Shown one piece after another: positions 10,655 to 21,850 of a stretch of DNA of 64,000 nt. The number at the start of each line of letters is the position of its first letter. Position 1 is the first letter of the stretch. The DNA comes from Toxonevra muliebris (taxonomy: Eukaryota > Arthropoda > Insecta > Diptera > Pallopteridae): contig OY829329.1 in assembly GCA_963691655.1 (NCBI GenBank), forward strand, positions 61,560,852 to 61,624,851, given 5' to 3'. The notes beneath the pieces are model-generated. The model saw only the letters and a list, made by a program, of their open reading frames with translations, was not told the origin of the DNA and did no database searches. The position numbers and the translations under genes are program-made.

Positions 10655-12109
10655 TCCAGCCTAATGCTCATTTGAGTTCATCTCTAAATTTGTTTTGTTC
10701 CATACAAATTAGGGAGTTAAAGACATAATTATATTCATGGCTGCGGAAAAGTTATTCTCACGACACCAGCAATCATCAGAGAAGCCATTTTTTGAACCTT
10801 GCTCAAAATTTCCTTTTGAGTCTCTTTTTGAAAAGCTGTTCACTAAAACATGGCTGTGTACCATTGAACAGTATATGTAAAATACAATTGTATGTATATA
10901 TCAACTCTTTTGCGAATTAACTATTTATACTTTGGTTGACTAATATAAAATTTATTACTTTTTTCTGTGATATTGAATTGCTTGATTTTTGTGTGTTTTC
11001 AGTTTCGGTAATAAATTTTTACCAGTCTTAAAGAAATATACCTACCTAATAATTTTTTATTGCAATTTCTTTCATTATTTGTATATTTTACATACATGCA
11101 GAGCGCTTGCAAACTTACCCAAACAAATAAACAAATGATTTATTACAAGCAAACAAAATATTAATTTTTAAAAATGCTTGCTATTGGTTTATGTGTTTGT
11201 ATTTGCTGTTATTGTTGCTGCCTGAACTGCCACTTGCCATGGCAAAAGTAAGTAATCATTTGTAATTTTCTAACTAGAATTTTTACTTCTAACAACAATT
11301 GTTACTGCCACTGCCAGTGCTGCTGCTGCCGTTGTTAGTTGCTATTGCTGCTCATTGACACTCGTAATCGTATGGAGTTCGTATGTTTCAAGTAAGCCTG
11401 CTGCCCGCCTATCAGGCCCTGGCCTGTCTTCAATACATTTCCGCATGCGTAGTTAAGTATGCGCAACGAAAAATATTTATCATTAAATCGCTTCATTTAT
11501 CTTGTGAAAAAAGTTGCGTTTAGAATGTTGAAAAACTTATAAAAAAGTTTGTTGCATTTTTCTATGCGTTTTACTGTATTCACACAAAAGTGCGTGGCGT
11601 GTGTGCATCTTTGATTATTCATATTGAAAAATGAATTGAAAATGATGAATGAGTTGGAAATTGTTTTTTTTTTCATAACTACTTAGAATTTCTATGCTTT
11701 TTTATTAGCAATTGCAATGCAAACTGAAATGCAAATTGATATTTCTACTGATAAATCTTCGGCACATATTGAGTGGTTCCTACTATCTTTGTGATTCCAA
11801 CATAATGGAAATCAAGATCAAATACAATAACAACTAAGGAGATATTGAGAGTAAGCATTAAAATATTAATTTATTATATATAATAGGTAAACTGTATGAA
11901 GTTCGAACATGTTCGTGAGCACGTGTAGTTCGAAACACGGTTTTTAAATGAATGAGCAGTAATCTCTTTCCTTTTCTATTCAAAAGAATTTGCTTCTCAT
12001 AAGAGCTAAATGTGATAAATTGAGAAAGGGGAGATCCATCTATGTGTGAGAGCTCTTGAGAGGAAAAGATAACCCATTTTCTCTCAGACTGTCCTCAAAA
12101 AAGATTGAT
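10655..12109. other. Non-coding AT-rich DNA
   Basis: Contains TG/CTG-rich runs near 11195-11355 and poly-T stretches. CATGTTCGTGAGCACGTGTA near 11908 belongs to the dispersed CACGTGTAGTTCG family. No coding region recognised. Confidence 0.45.
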
Positions 12110-12428
12110 TTAACTACTACTACTACTATTATGGCACAACAGCCCATGAAGGGCAAAGGCGGAGCTTTTCGCATCCATTCATGTTGTGTGAGTTACATTT
12201 ATACACGAATGGAAGGGACCTACAGTTTTATGCCGAATCCGAACGGCAAAGTGAAAAGCTTTTCATAGGCATTTTTTTACTCTTGGAGGTTTGCCATTGC
12301 CAGCCAAGAATTGGTGCCATGTAGAAAAATTTTTATTTTCTATTTTTAATTTTTTTGAGCGTGCCGAGATATGAACCCGGGCACCTCTGAGTAGCAGTCC
12401 AACACACTAACCACTAGGCTACAGCGAT
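12110..12428 (-). mobile_element. tRNA-derived SINE, minus strand
   Basis: Read on the minus strand from 12428. The tRNA-like head has GTAGCCTAGTGGTTAGTGTG (A box) and GGGTTCATATCTCGG (B box, 12366-12379). A body follows, then the module GCCGTTCGGATTCGGC with AAAACTGTAGGTCC, also found in the SINEs at 8280 and 17009. The tail then differs from theirs: a CCATTCGTGT...ACATGAATGG hairpin, GGGCTGTTGTGCCAT, and a TAG/TAT triplet run (12110-12133). The head differs from the other SINEs, so this is a different family sharing a central module. Confidence 0.65.
12357..12428 (-). ncRNA. tRNA-like SINE head
   Basis: A- and B-box motifs are present in tRNA spacing on the minus strand, and the sequence leads straight into the SINE body. 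I treat it as a pol III promoter of the SINE rather than a tRNA gene. Confidence 0.6.
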
Positions 12429-12535
12429 CACAATTTGATTTAACAATGTGTTAAATACTTTGTTACAACACTGAGTAGTAATAATTAATAGGAAGGTTTA
12501 GAATTTAACCGTCAATTCAAAGAACTCACTTTTAG

Positions 12536-13044
12536 CCCTTAAGTACCCACTAGTCACTGCAGTGACCAACCACTTCCGCGGCTGGCTGTGCCGCCATTTT
12601 ACGTTCACCATTTAAAATAAACATCTGATCTTACTGTCTAAAATTTTCTTTATCGATACGTATAAATAAGAGTGAAAAAATGACAACTGTCGTACAGTTA
12701 CAGTTATTTTTAGCATGTTTTGCAAAATTTTAAATAACTTACTGAAAAGAAGGTGTTTTTATTTTCGAATTTTGTGTAATAAATATATTGCCGTGTGGAC
12801 AAATTTGTGTCAGACGGTATGGGATAATACCAAATAATTGTTTTTAAAAATTATTGCGAATGTATTTTAATTTATTCTCCAGATAATCGCCAAAGGTTAC
12901 TACAGAGGTCAACCATGTAAATTAAAATAACTGCACCTTAAACTAATTTATTTGAAAACACGTAGAACAAACGTTGTTCGTAATCACTAATACTACCTCT
13001 GGGTATGTTTTTAATTGAAATCGGACGTATTGGGCGTTTAAGGG
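12536..13044. mobile_element. TTAA-flanked piggyBac-like MITE, 509 bp
   Basis: The left end CCCTTAAGTACCCA pairs with the reverse complement of the right end, CCCTTAAACGCCCA, at 11 of 14 positions. The right flank is TTAA (13045-13048); the left is TTAG, one change from TTAA. CCC-type termini with TTAA flanks fit the piggyBac superfamily. No transposase frame is present. Near-identical terminus style occurs at 58222-58501. Confidence 0.6.
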
Positions 13045-13409
13045 TTAATTAGTATAAAGTATAAAGATGGATCACGGGCTGAAGATGAAACTAGAGCAGA
13101 AGTGTTTACACCAATAATTAAATATTTTAAACTCATACGAAAATTTCAAAGCATTTTTCAATCAGGAATTTATGAGACCATGATTGATCTGTAATTTTAT
13201 TTATTTAAGATAAAACATTAGTGCAATAAGATAATCAGAGTTCTTCTGTACAATAAGGAAACAGTAGAGTAGAAGATACATAGAAAGGGGTAAGCATTTT
13301 TTATAATTTTCCTGAACTAAAATAAGTCAAAATGCTTCTAGATAACTACAATGAGGAAGGCTACGCAATCTGCACTGCACCCAAATTATTTGCGTATATG
13401 TACTAGTGG
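13045..13409. other. Non-coding DNA
   Basis: Short stretch between two MITEs; nothing recognised. Confidence 0.4.
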
Positions 13410-14511
13410 CAGAGCTGTAATAGATTGCAGTCATTTCGAGCTGCATTCATTGAAGTCACTGGAAATGAATTACGTTTTCTGATTACAGTCTTTGATTTCA
13501 TTTAAGACTTATGACTTTAAACAATTAAGTCACCAGGTTTTTTAAAGTCAATGCTTTCGTTCAGAAAACGCCTATGCTCTGCCACTGCTACCTGTGTGTC
13601 TTATGAACGCAAATTGATCACTTTATGATCAACAAAAATTATATTGGGCAGTCGTCATTTCATTAAGCGTATTATTTTTCTGATACTTCAGCTCAACCTG
13701 TTGCTGAGCAGAGTTCGTTTTCTGAAAGCAAGCAATGACTGTTCATTGATTATAGCAATAAATTTGAGACTTCAAGCCAAATAAGTCACAGTCATGACTT
13801 CAAATTGGTTTGAAGTCACAGTCATGACTTCAAATTGGTTTGAAGTCTTGCAATCAATTGAAACATCACCTTCACTGAGTGAAGTCTATTATTGAATGAT
13901 GAAAAATATACAGTATTTATAAGTAGTATAATTATTTAATTATGTCAACACAAAAAAGCTTTTCTTGATTTTAACAACAATAAGACAATTGTGAAAAAAA
14001 CATATGCAATACATATCAGCTTAGACAGCTTAGACATATAAGTACCTACATACATAAGTAGAACATCGAATAATCAAATCGAAAATATTCTTTCCACCGC
14101 AGCAGAAGATCGCACGGGAGTATTATATTTTATGTAATCCTTTTGTATCTGTGCATTCAATTTATTTCGGTGAAGTCAATTGACTTCATTGATATAAATT
14201 GAAGTCAATTGACTTCAAATGACTTCAATTGACTTCAAATGACTTCAATTGATTTCAAATGACTTCAATTGACTTTAAATGTTTTCAAGTCAACTAATAT
14301 TTTGTAGAGATCAGGACTGCATATAAGAGACTGATCATTCATGACTTCAAAAAAATTACGTACAAAATGAAAGATAAGTCATTGATTTCAATATGAGTTG
14401 TGACTTCACAGTCTTAATTTTGCATTCACAAAAAGACTAGAATATTGCAATCTTTTTTTTTAGAAGTCAATTGACTTCAAACATAAAAAGACTGCAATTT
14501 TTACAGCTCTG
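13410..14511. mobile_element. hAT-like non-autonomous element with palindromic subterminal repeats
   Basis: The left end CAGAGCTGTAATAGATTGCA pairs with the reverse complement of the right end, CAGAGCTGTAAAAATTGCAG, over about 24 bp with few mismatches. Flanks are ACTAGTGG and CTAGCTGG, alike apart from a one-base shift and consistent with an 8-bp duplication. CAGAG..G termini with 8-bp duplications are a hAT hallmark. The interior holds many GAAGTCAATTGACTTC palindromes and TGACTTCAAAT units (13785-13855, 14165-14290, 14465-14480), probably subterminal transposase-binding motifs. No transposase frame is visible. Confidence 0.7.
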
Positions 14512-14618
14512 CTAGCTGGTACTTTAACTGAGCACTTTTGGGCTCAGAGACTTGTCTGACTGCCCAACAGTTAGTCCAAAGAATCTACTAGAATACCTAG
14601 ACTCTACGGAATGCTTTT

Positions 14619-14725
14619 AGAATTGGTCTACATTACTTCAGTGTTCGGTGAAGAAGTTATGCCATTGCGAAAATCGTGATACACATCAAACCTGCTAAAC
14701 ATTGAAGTAATGTAGGCCCATTCTA
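14619..14725. repeat. Inverted repeat, about 27-bp arms
   Basis: AGAATTGGTCTACATTACTT near 14619 faces the reverse complement of the segment ending near 14725 (AAGTAATGTAGGCCCATTCT), with about 3 mismatches across 27 bp. It could be a small fold-back element; no target duplication was identified. Confidence 0.55.
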
Positions 14726-15940
14726 AACCCATATTAAATACACATATTCTCCAGGCTTTAGTGTTTTTACATAGTTATAGTATGGTAATATATGCGTGAT
14801 TAATACAAATTTGTTTTATATTTTATTGAAATTTTTTGCAGTGTAACTATGTACATACATACTTATCTTCAACACATAGTCACTTAAAACATTCATATCC
14901 ATACATAAAATAAAAGAAGAAAAATTATGACGACAACAATTTGTTTCAAGGACACAGACACTTGAGACTTTTTAAGCAAAAACAACAAATACAGCAACAG
15001 AGAACAACAAAAAACACTTCATGTTTGCATTTCGCATTTACTTACTACGTATGGTATAAGGTGTAAATTTTTATTTTATTCTTTTTATTTGAGTTTCAGT
15101 TTGAAAAGTTTGCAAAAATGTCCGCTGTTAATGAAAGAAGTCGAGGACTAAAAATAAGAAGAAGAAGTGGCAACAAAAGAGAGTTCTCACTGTTAACTCT
15201 TGGCTGATATAAGTATTGGTGTATAGAATATCAGCAGACACTTGATGCACTCTCTCTCTTTCTCCTTCGTTCTTTTGCTCTCTTGTCACACTCAAAATTT
15301 CTGCTTCCATTGCAGGCGACTAGCGACTTTGTTATCGCTATATAGGTAAGTATTTTTTTTTTTCAGTTTTTTTTTTTAAGGTGTGAATGGCATTTTGCAT
15401 TGTGGCACACGAAATGAAGATGTTTACCACTTCGCTTCGAAATATCTCCAAGCTGAAAGCAGCACAAGTAATAAAAACCAAATGTGCAGAAATAATGCAA
15501 TAACCAACGCCATCTTGCATATTTATAGGTGTAGTGTGGAGAGTGGAAGCAGCAGCAGCAGCAGCCATAGCTGTAACAATCACAGTAGTTAAAAGTAAAA
15601 GATTCTGCGTAAGCAACAACAACCGCTGCAAAAAAGAAAAGAAAAAAAAAACCTAAAACTAAGAATTTCTGTGTACGAATGTATGCAATAATAAGCGTAA
15701 AAGGTGCCTATAACAACAACACCAACAAATTGAATGTGAATCTAAGCAATGCTCGCACAACAAACACATTGGATCAAGCGTTAAAGGTACAGTGGAATGT
15801 ATCCGTGTGAGGTGTCAACAAAAACTTGTTGAACAGTCGTGCTAATAAAGCCGAATGTCCAAGTAAGATTAGTCACTCACCGCACTAGTCTAACCTAACT
15901 TTGCCTAAATAATCCAATCTTATCATATATCTTATCTTAT
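14726..15940. other. Non-coding DNA with a possible microexon
   Basis: AT-rich sequence with a CT-rich stretch at 15245-15290 and CAG runs near 15550. See the 15316-15345 splice-site pair. Confidence 0.4.
15316..15345 (+). other. Candidate 30-nt microexon or ratchet splice site
   Basis: A CT-rich tract (from 15249) leads to TTCCATTGCAG at 15315. Thirty bases follow, then GTAAGTAT, a near-consensus donor, at 15346. Only one phase lacks a stop inside the segment. The acceptor-donor pairing is unusually good, but such matches also occur by chance in 64 kb and no flanking exons are known. Confidence 0.2.
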
Positions 15941-15957
15941 AGCTTATCCCACATCTT

Positions 15958-16763
15958 TTTTTTTTTGTATGTTGGCAGGTGGAAACCTTCATAGGTACCG
16001 CAGAACTCCTGTTCGTGTCCGGTTATGTCGGATTCCTACCAACTAAAACCACCTACTTTCTCTTCTACCATTCTCCCCGCGGGGCTACCATTGAGTATTA
16101 CTTCGCGGGGATGGTTCAGTATTATGCTGTCTCTTTGTTAGCGTTGTTAATACCATATGTCATCTTCCGTTTTGGGAATTTTTTCTGATGTGCCACCAGT
16201 TGTTGGTTGTTCTTCATTCATTTCCGCCGTCTTCTGTGTTCATGGCGTTTTGTAGCCTTCGTTCTACTTTCCGCGCGTTTTCCGCATTCCTCAGCGCAGT
16301 TATTATTATTTTCGCCGTTTTACTAGCAGCGGCCCATTTCTCTACCGAGTCGCACATCTGTGATGTCAGATTTCCTACAGCGGGGGGTTCACCAAATGCC
16401 CTCTCCAATTCCTCCCTGTCCCTGTTAAATCGTGGACAGTGAAAGAGAATGTGTGTTGAGTCCTCGGGCTCGTTCGGACACAGGGGGCAGAACGGGTCCT
16501 CTTCTATTTTAAACCTGTGGAGATAGGCCTTAAAACATCCGTGCCCGCTGAGAAATTGGGTGAGATAAAAATCCATTTCTCCATGTCTCCGATCCATCCA
16601 TGGTGTAATATGTGGAATTAGGTTAAATGTGCAACGACCCGTCCTGGATCGCTCCCATCTTCGCTGCCATTCCATGACAGTGCGCTGCCTTTCTTCCTTC
16701 TTTGTTATACTCGTAGGTCTGTCTCCTATAGAGCTATAAAGATGTTTCATCTCAGTCGCAGGT
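15958..16763 (-). mobile_element. R1-like LINE, 5'-truncated, perfect 17-bp duplication
   Basis: Flanked by the perfect 17-bp direct repeat AGCTTATCCCACATCTT at 15941-15957 and 16764-16780. On the minus strand it ends in a short A tail (T run to 15966). The 3' UTR matches that at 7913-8065. The coding part (16214-16763) is the C-terminus of the LINE ORF2, with RRHGEMDFYLTQFLSGHGCF, then the zinc knuckle CPLCPNEPEDSTHILFHC, then a basic tail. This part is fully open. The RT and endonuclease domains are lost to 5' truncation, which is usual for target-primed reverse transcription. The MWDKL start of the open frame comes from the duplicated target, not the LINE. Confidence 0.9.
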
Positions 16764-17008
16764 AGCTTATCCCACATCTTATCCTTTATGTTATCTTATG
16801 TCCTATCATATATGATATCATTTCTTCTACATCTCCCTTCTATATCTAATCCAATATCCTATTCTATACAACGCTCTATTATCTGAACCAAACCTAAGAA
16901 AAATTATGTCAGTTGAAACTCTGCTCAGTCTCTTCAATTTAAATAAATTGATATTTCTGCTAAGGACATTGAGAATTTTTTCACTGTTGTCACAATTTAT
17001 ATTTTAGA

Positions 17009-17302
17009 GGACAACCTCGATAATCTAGTGGGTAGTACACAAGACTTTCATCCGGGAGATTCGGGTTCGACTCCCGTTTTCGTCTGGTAGTTAATTCTTC
17101 TTCCCTTCTTATGTTCACTATCAATATTATAAGAGAGTGAACAAGTACAAACCTTGGTTGGTAATGACAAAAACACCGAGCTGATAAAAAATTGCTGCAC
17201 CGCCATTCGGAATCGGCGTTAAACTGTAGGTCCAACTATGTGGTATTACAACGGGCCGTTCAGGCCTAAATGTGTCTCATAGCAGCCACTTCAACCTAAC
17301 CT
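17009..17302 (+). mobile_element. tRNA-derived SINE with LINE-like tail
   Basis: The tRNA-like head has AATCTAGTGGGTAGTACAC (A box) and GGTTCGACTCC (B box, 17064-17074). The body, with ACCGAGCTGATAAAAAATTG and CGGCGTTAAACTGTAGGTCC, closely matches the SINE at 8283. The 3' part, TGTGGTATTACAACGGGCC through AGCAGCCACTTCAACCTAAC, matches the 3' end of the RNase H-bearing LINE at 39911-39985 (read on its coding strand). That points to the LINE as the mobilising partner. No target duplication was identified. Confidence 0.75.
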
Positions 17303-18254
17303 ATATTTCAGAGCACACCATGGGATAAATCTGTTTGAAAATATCAATTTGATTGATTGAAACAAAATACGAATTTATACGCTTGGACATTGAACGTAAA
17401 AAAATATTCGCAGAATTTAAAATATTTATAATTATGTATTTATTTTCAGTTTGGACGACAAATATCATCTTCTGTTGAGGCTAAGTCCATTCAGCAAAAA
17501 GTACATGATTTAGTGACTAAAATGCTACGATAGCAACAAGAGACAGACAGCTGCGCTGCAGTTGAAAATTAATAATTTTATTTGTAAGCAGTAAGGCTAC
17601 AAACTAAAAAATTGTTTTTCAATTTCGTATGTATCTAAATAAAAATCTTGCCTTGTATTTTAAGCATAAAACTCCACAAAACAAAATATCAAAGAAAAAC
17701 TAATCGATTTTCAATCATAATCGATCTTACAAGTCCCACAAAATTAAAAATTACAATATTGTCGTTCACTGCTGTGAACATTTTGTATTAATGTTTGTGC
17801 TGCTGCACGAGAGAGAGAGAGAGACTAGAAGCGAAGAGACGATCATCGACAGAAACAACATAAATTATTGCAACATCACGAACAATTATGAAAACTAAAC
17901 AGGAACAGCAAATAGCAACCACCATAACTGATGCTGTTGACGATAACTTTTATTGTTGCCTTTTGTAATAAACAAAATAACAAATGTTTAAATGTTGTTA
18001 AAGGCAACAAAATGAAATCGAAGATGTTGTCTGAGGAAATGAACAAACAAGAAAAAAGAAAATTATAAAACCAAAAATTACAATTAAAAACTTCTATTAG
18101 CAAAACTGTGCTACAACGAATTTTTGACATTGTATTTTAAAAATAATTAAATGATTTTAGTACCAGAAATAAAAAATATAAATAAGTTTTCATTAAAGAA
18201 GAAACACATTGACCAACTTTCCTAGAGTTCGACCCAAAAACTTGAGGGTAGTTC
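17303..18254. other. Non-coding DNA
   Basis: AT-rich, with a GA dinucleotide run at 17807-17824. No gene or repeat family recognised. Confidence 0.45.
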
Positions 18255-19075
18255 AGTTTATGAGTGTTTGAAAACAAACGCTGATGTTTTTGAACACGTA
18301 CAGATATTAAAAGATCTAAAATGATCAGTACATGAGTGTTCACTCATGATCTTGAATTGGTAAATATGAACAATGTTCACTATATGAGTGTTTAAATTCA
18401 AATGTCCATGTTTTTGAACACGTTTATGTGCCAAAATATGAACAATGTTCAGTGCATAAATGCTCATGTTATTGAAATGGTATAGGTGCGAAAAGGTAAA
18501 AAATGTTCAGCATATAAATGTTTGAAACTCGTATATGTACCAAAATACCAAGAATGTTCAGTGCAAAAGTGCTCATTTACGAATGATCATGTCTTTGAAT
18601 TGGTACATGTGCGAAAATTTAATGAATGTTCACTATATAAGTGTTCAACCTCGAATCCTTATAATCTTGAACAAGTATATTTGTCCAAAAATTAAGAATT
18701 TTCAGTGAAAAAGTGCTCATTTCCGAATGCTCATGTTTTTGAATTGGCACATGTGCGAAAATGTAATGAATGTTCACTAAATAAGTGTTCAAACTCCAAT
18801 TCTGACAACCTTGAACAAGAATATTGTCAAAAGATTAAGAATTTTCAGGGCAAAAATGCTCATTTATGAATGCTCATGTTTTTGAATTGGCACATGTGCG
18901 AAAATGTAAAGAATGTTCACTATATAAGTGTTCAAACTCGAATCTTAATGATCTTGAACACATACTTATGTCAAAAGATTAAAAATGACCGTTCATAAAC
19001 GAACCCTGAACATTATTGAACACGCGCATGTGTCATGAGATCAAGAATGTTCAGTACATGGGTATTCAAAAAAAT
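18255..19075. repeat. Tandem repeat, 144-bp unit of two related halves
   Basis: The string GCGAAAAT.TAA.GAATGTTCAC recurs at 18611, 18755 and 18899, exactly 144 bp apart. A looser earlier unit starts at 18488. Within each unit two halves of roughly 72 bp resemble each other: ATGTTCACTATATAAGTGTTCA and TTTTCAGTGCAAAAGTGCTC are variants. A stray unit (GCAAGAATGTTCTGTACATA) lies at about 19471-19510, beyond the main block. Frames across the array translate only the repeat. Confidence 0.85.
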
Positions 19076-20859
19076 CCGCACGCATATGAAAGTGAGACGA
19101 CATAACAAATATGTTGCTCACGAACATAAATATTATTTGTGTTCTCAACACAGATTGTTCTTGTTCAAGAAAACTTGACAAATATGTACATAAGCATGAG
19201 TATGTATAGTTTATCAATGTGCAAAAAATTTCTTTAAGTTCAAGTACTGTTTATATTCACGTGTAGTGCACTAAAGCCCAAATACGAATTTTATCTTAAA
19301 AGCTCTGTCTCTCATTTGAGAACTTAATGGAAGTGGAAAGTGAAATCACATGGATAGAGAGAGCATATAGCTGAACTACTCTAAAGGGAACAGAGTTTTC
19401 AGATTAAAAGTAAATTTAATAAAAAGACAAGATGACTAGGTTTAACGAAAATTTGAAAGAAAGAAGAAAAATGCAAGAATGTTCTGTACATAAGTGTTCA
19501 AATACGAACCGAAATGTCAATTGTGTAACTAATATTTCTTTTTTAACCGTTTTTTTTTTTTTAATTAAAAAATATAAATTCATTATTTACCGGAAAAAAA
19601 TAATCAATTTCTTGAGAAAAAAAAAATATTAATACCTAAATCTTTTTCAATTGTTAAATAAAAACTTTGCAACAACTGAATGCAACCAATTCGGCAACAT
19701 ACAAAAAACAAAAAAAAAGAAGCAAAATTATGGAATTTCACTTCCACATTGTAGATACATAAAGTTGCAGCAGCAATAATAATAACAACAACAACAATTG
19801 CTAATAGCTAATAGTAAGGGCCACCACCACTCAGCAATAGCCAACAACAAAAACAATATGACTAATAATCGTGAGTTGTTAGAAAATAAAACGAAGATGG
19901 AAGAAAAAAAAAAACAAAAACAAAAATGGAAACCAAAAAGGTGGAAACAACTGCAACAACAACAACCAATTTTTGTGACTTTGGGGCTCACTCGCTCGCT
20001 CAGCAGCAACAAGTCACAAGCGCCTTGCTAATGTACTCATAGTAATAACAACAATGTGGATGCTGCTACAAACAAACAAACAAACAGACAGAAACAAAAG
20101 TTGCTGCAATAATTTTTGTTACTATTGCATGCTGGCAACGTATTACAAACGAAATTTAATAATTCATTTCATTAAATGAAAGCGAACATGAATTTTCTTT
20201 ATTATTTTCTATTTTTTTTCTTCTTCTTCTTCTTCGTCTTCTTGCTACAGAAAGTTGCAACTTACAAGTTGCAAAGCTGGAATTATTTCAGCAACTTTGT
20301 ATGCAGTATGAGTTTCAAAAAAATTGTTTGTTGGAATTTTTTTTTTTTTTGTTTTGTTTTCGAATCGTATCGTTTTTCTAATTCAGCATAAAATTTGTGC
20401 AATATAGAAAAGTATAAGGAAAATATTTTTGCATTTCTTATTGTTGTTGTTTTTGTTGCTGTTGTTGTTTGCACACAGTAGAGTAATTTTAAGATATTTG
20501 TGGCAAATTTTTACTTCGTTATTTTCAATTTTTCCAATGCAATTGTTTTGCATTGAACAAATTTATTGTTTTTGTTGTTGTTGTATTATATTGAACTTTT
20601 TAATGCACTCTGGAGAGATGGAAAATCGTGATTTATTGTAAAAATGCATTTATTATGATTTTACAAGTAAAACAACTTAAGGTTGTTTTTTTTTTTGGGA
20701 GTAGTTGTTGGTTTTATTTTTCGGGAGGGCGGGTGGTGGAGGGGGGTACTGGAGGTGGTTTAAGGGGAGAAATGTGAACATACTTAACTTCATAAATTTT
20801 GTAGTCAGTATCCTTTTTAGGCATTATATACCATAGAACTGCTCTACTTGAGATCAAAT
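19076..20859. other. Non-coding DNA with CAA/CAG/AAT microsatellites
   Basis: Contains AAT/CAA runs near 19770-19800, an ACAA run at 20071-20092, many T runs, and a G-rich stretch at 20725-20760. No gene recognised. Confidence 0.45.
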
Positions 20860-21850
20860 GAGAAGGGAACTAAAATGATTCACTCATTGATGAACTGACG
20901 GATTCGCTTATTGATTCACCGATTGATTCTTTGATTGATTCACTGATTTTTAAACGACTTAACCAGAGTGAGTGAGCTCCAAATTATAAAGCTGCTCCAC
21001 TTGAGATGAACTAAGAACGAAACTGAAATGATTTACTCAATGACTCACTGACTGGTTCACTGATTGATTCATTGGTTGGTTCACAAATTGATTCATGATT
21101 AATTCATCGATTTTGAAAATAGTGCGTGAGTTCTAAATTATAAAGCTGCCCCACGTGGGGCGAACTGAGAAAGGAACTAAAATGATTTACTCATTGACTC
21201 ACTGATTATTTCACTGAATGATTCACTGGTTTCAGAAGACCAGACATCAACCAGAACCAGTGACTGCCAAACTATATAGCTATGCCAGTGGTGAGTAACT
21301 TGGAAGGAACTGAAATGATTCACTCATTGACTAACTGATTGAATTAATAGTTGGTTAACCGACTGATTCATTGATTAGTTTATCGTATTTGTGAAAACAT
21401 AACTTTGATTCCCCAATTATAAAGATACTCCACTTGAAGCGAACTGAGAAAGAAACTGATATGATTCACTCATTGACTCACTAACTGATTCACTGGTTGA
21501 TTCAATGATTGATTCACTGATTTATTGATCAACCCGAAACAGTGACTTCCAAATTATACTGCTGTATTATTGGAGACCAACTTGGAAGGAAGTGAAATGA
21601 TTCAATAATTAACTTATTGACTAATAAGCAATCTGATTTTCTAACTGATTCACTGAATAATTCACTGACAGGTAAACTGAGTCAGAGAAATTTTTTGTCT
21701 AATTGGCTGATTGGATTACTGATTGATCCTTCGAATTATCCCGACTGACAGTCTAAACAATCCACTGATTAATTTCCTGAAAGACTCTTTGATTGATTCA
21801 CTGACTGACCCATTCACTGATTTCTTAAATAGCTGATTCGCTGAATGAAG
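20860..21850. repeat. Satellite-like array, TTCACTGATTGA motif, ~143-bp higher order
   Basis: Short units of 8-12 bp (GATTCACTGATTGATTC variants) are organised into longer blocks. A block marker AAATTATAAAGCTGCTCCAC recurs in variant form near 20981, 21135, 21269, 21414 and 21551, spacing 134-154 bp. Each block adds GAACTGAGAAAGGAACTGAAATGA-like sequence (split here as GAACTGAGAAAGG and AACTGAAATGA) before the short units. Confidence 0.8.

Noticed and set aside
12357..12428. Minus-strand tRNA gene
   Set aside because: Continuous with a SINE body and tail; acceptor arms not convincing.
18137..18695. Several frames of about 69 codons with repeated ECSVHKCS-type motifs
   Set aside because: The protein repeats simply mirror the 144-bp DNA repeat; they occur on both strands.
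19728..20012. Cys/Leu-rich 94-codon frame that looks like a membrane protein
   Set aside because: It reads through CAA/AAT microsatellite and A runs; overlapping frames are equally open.
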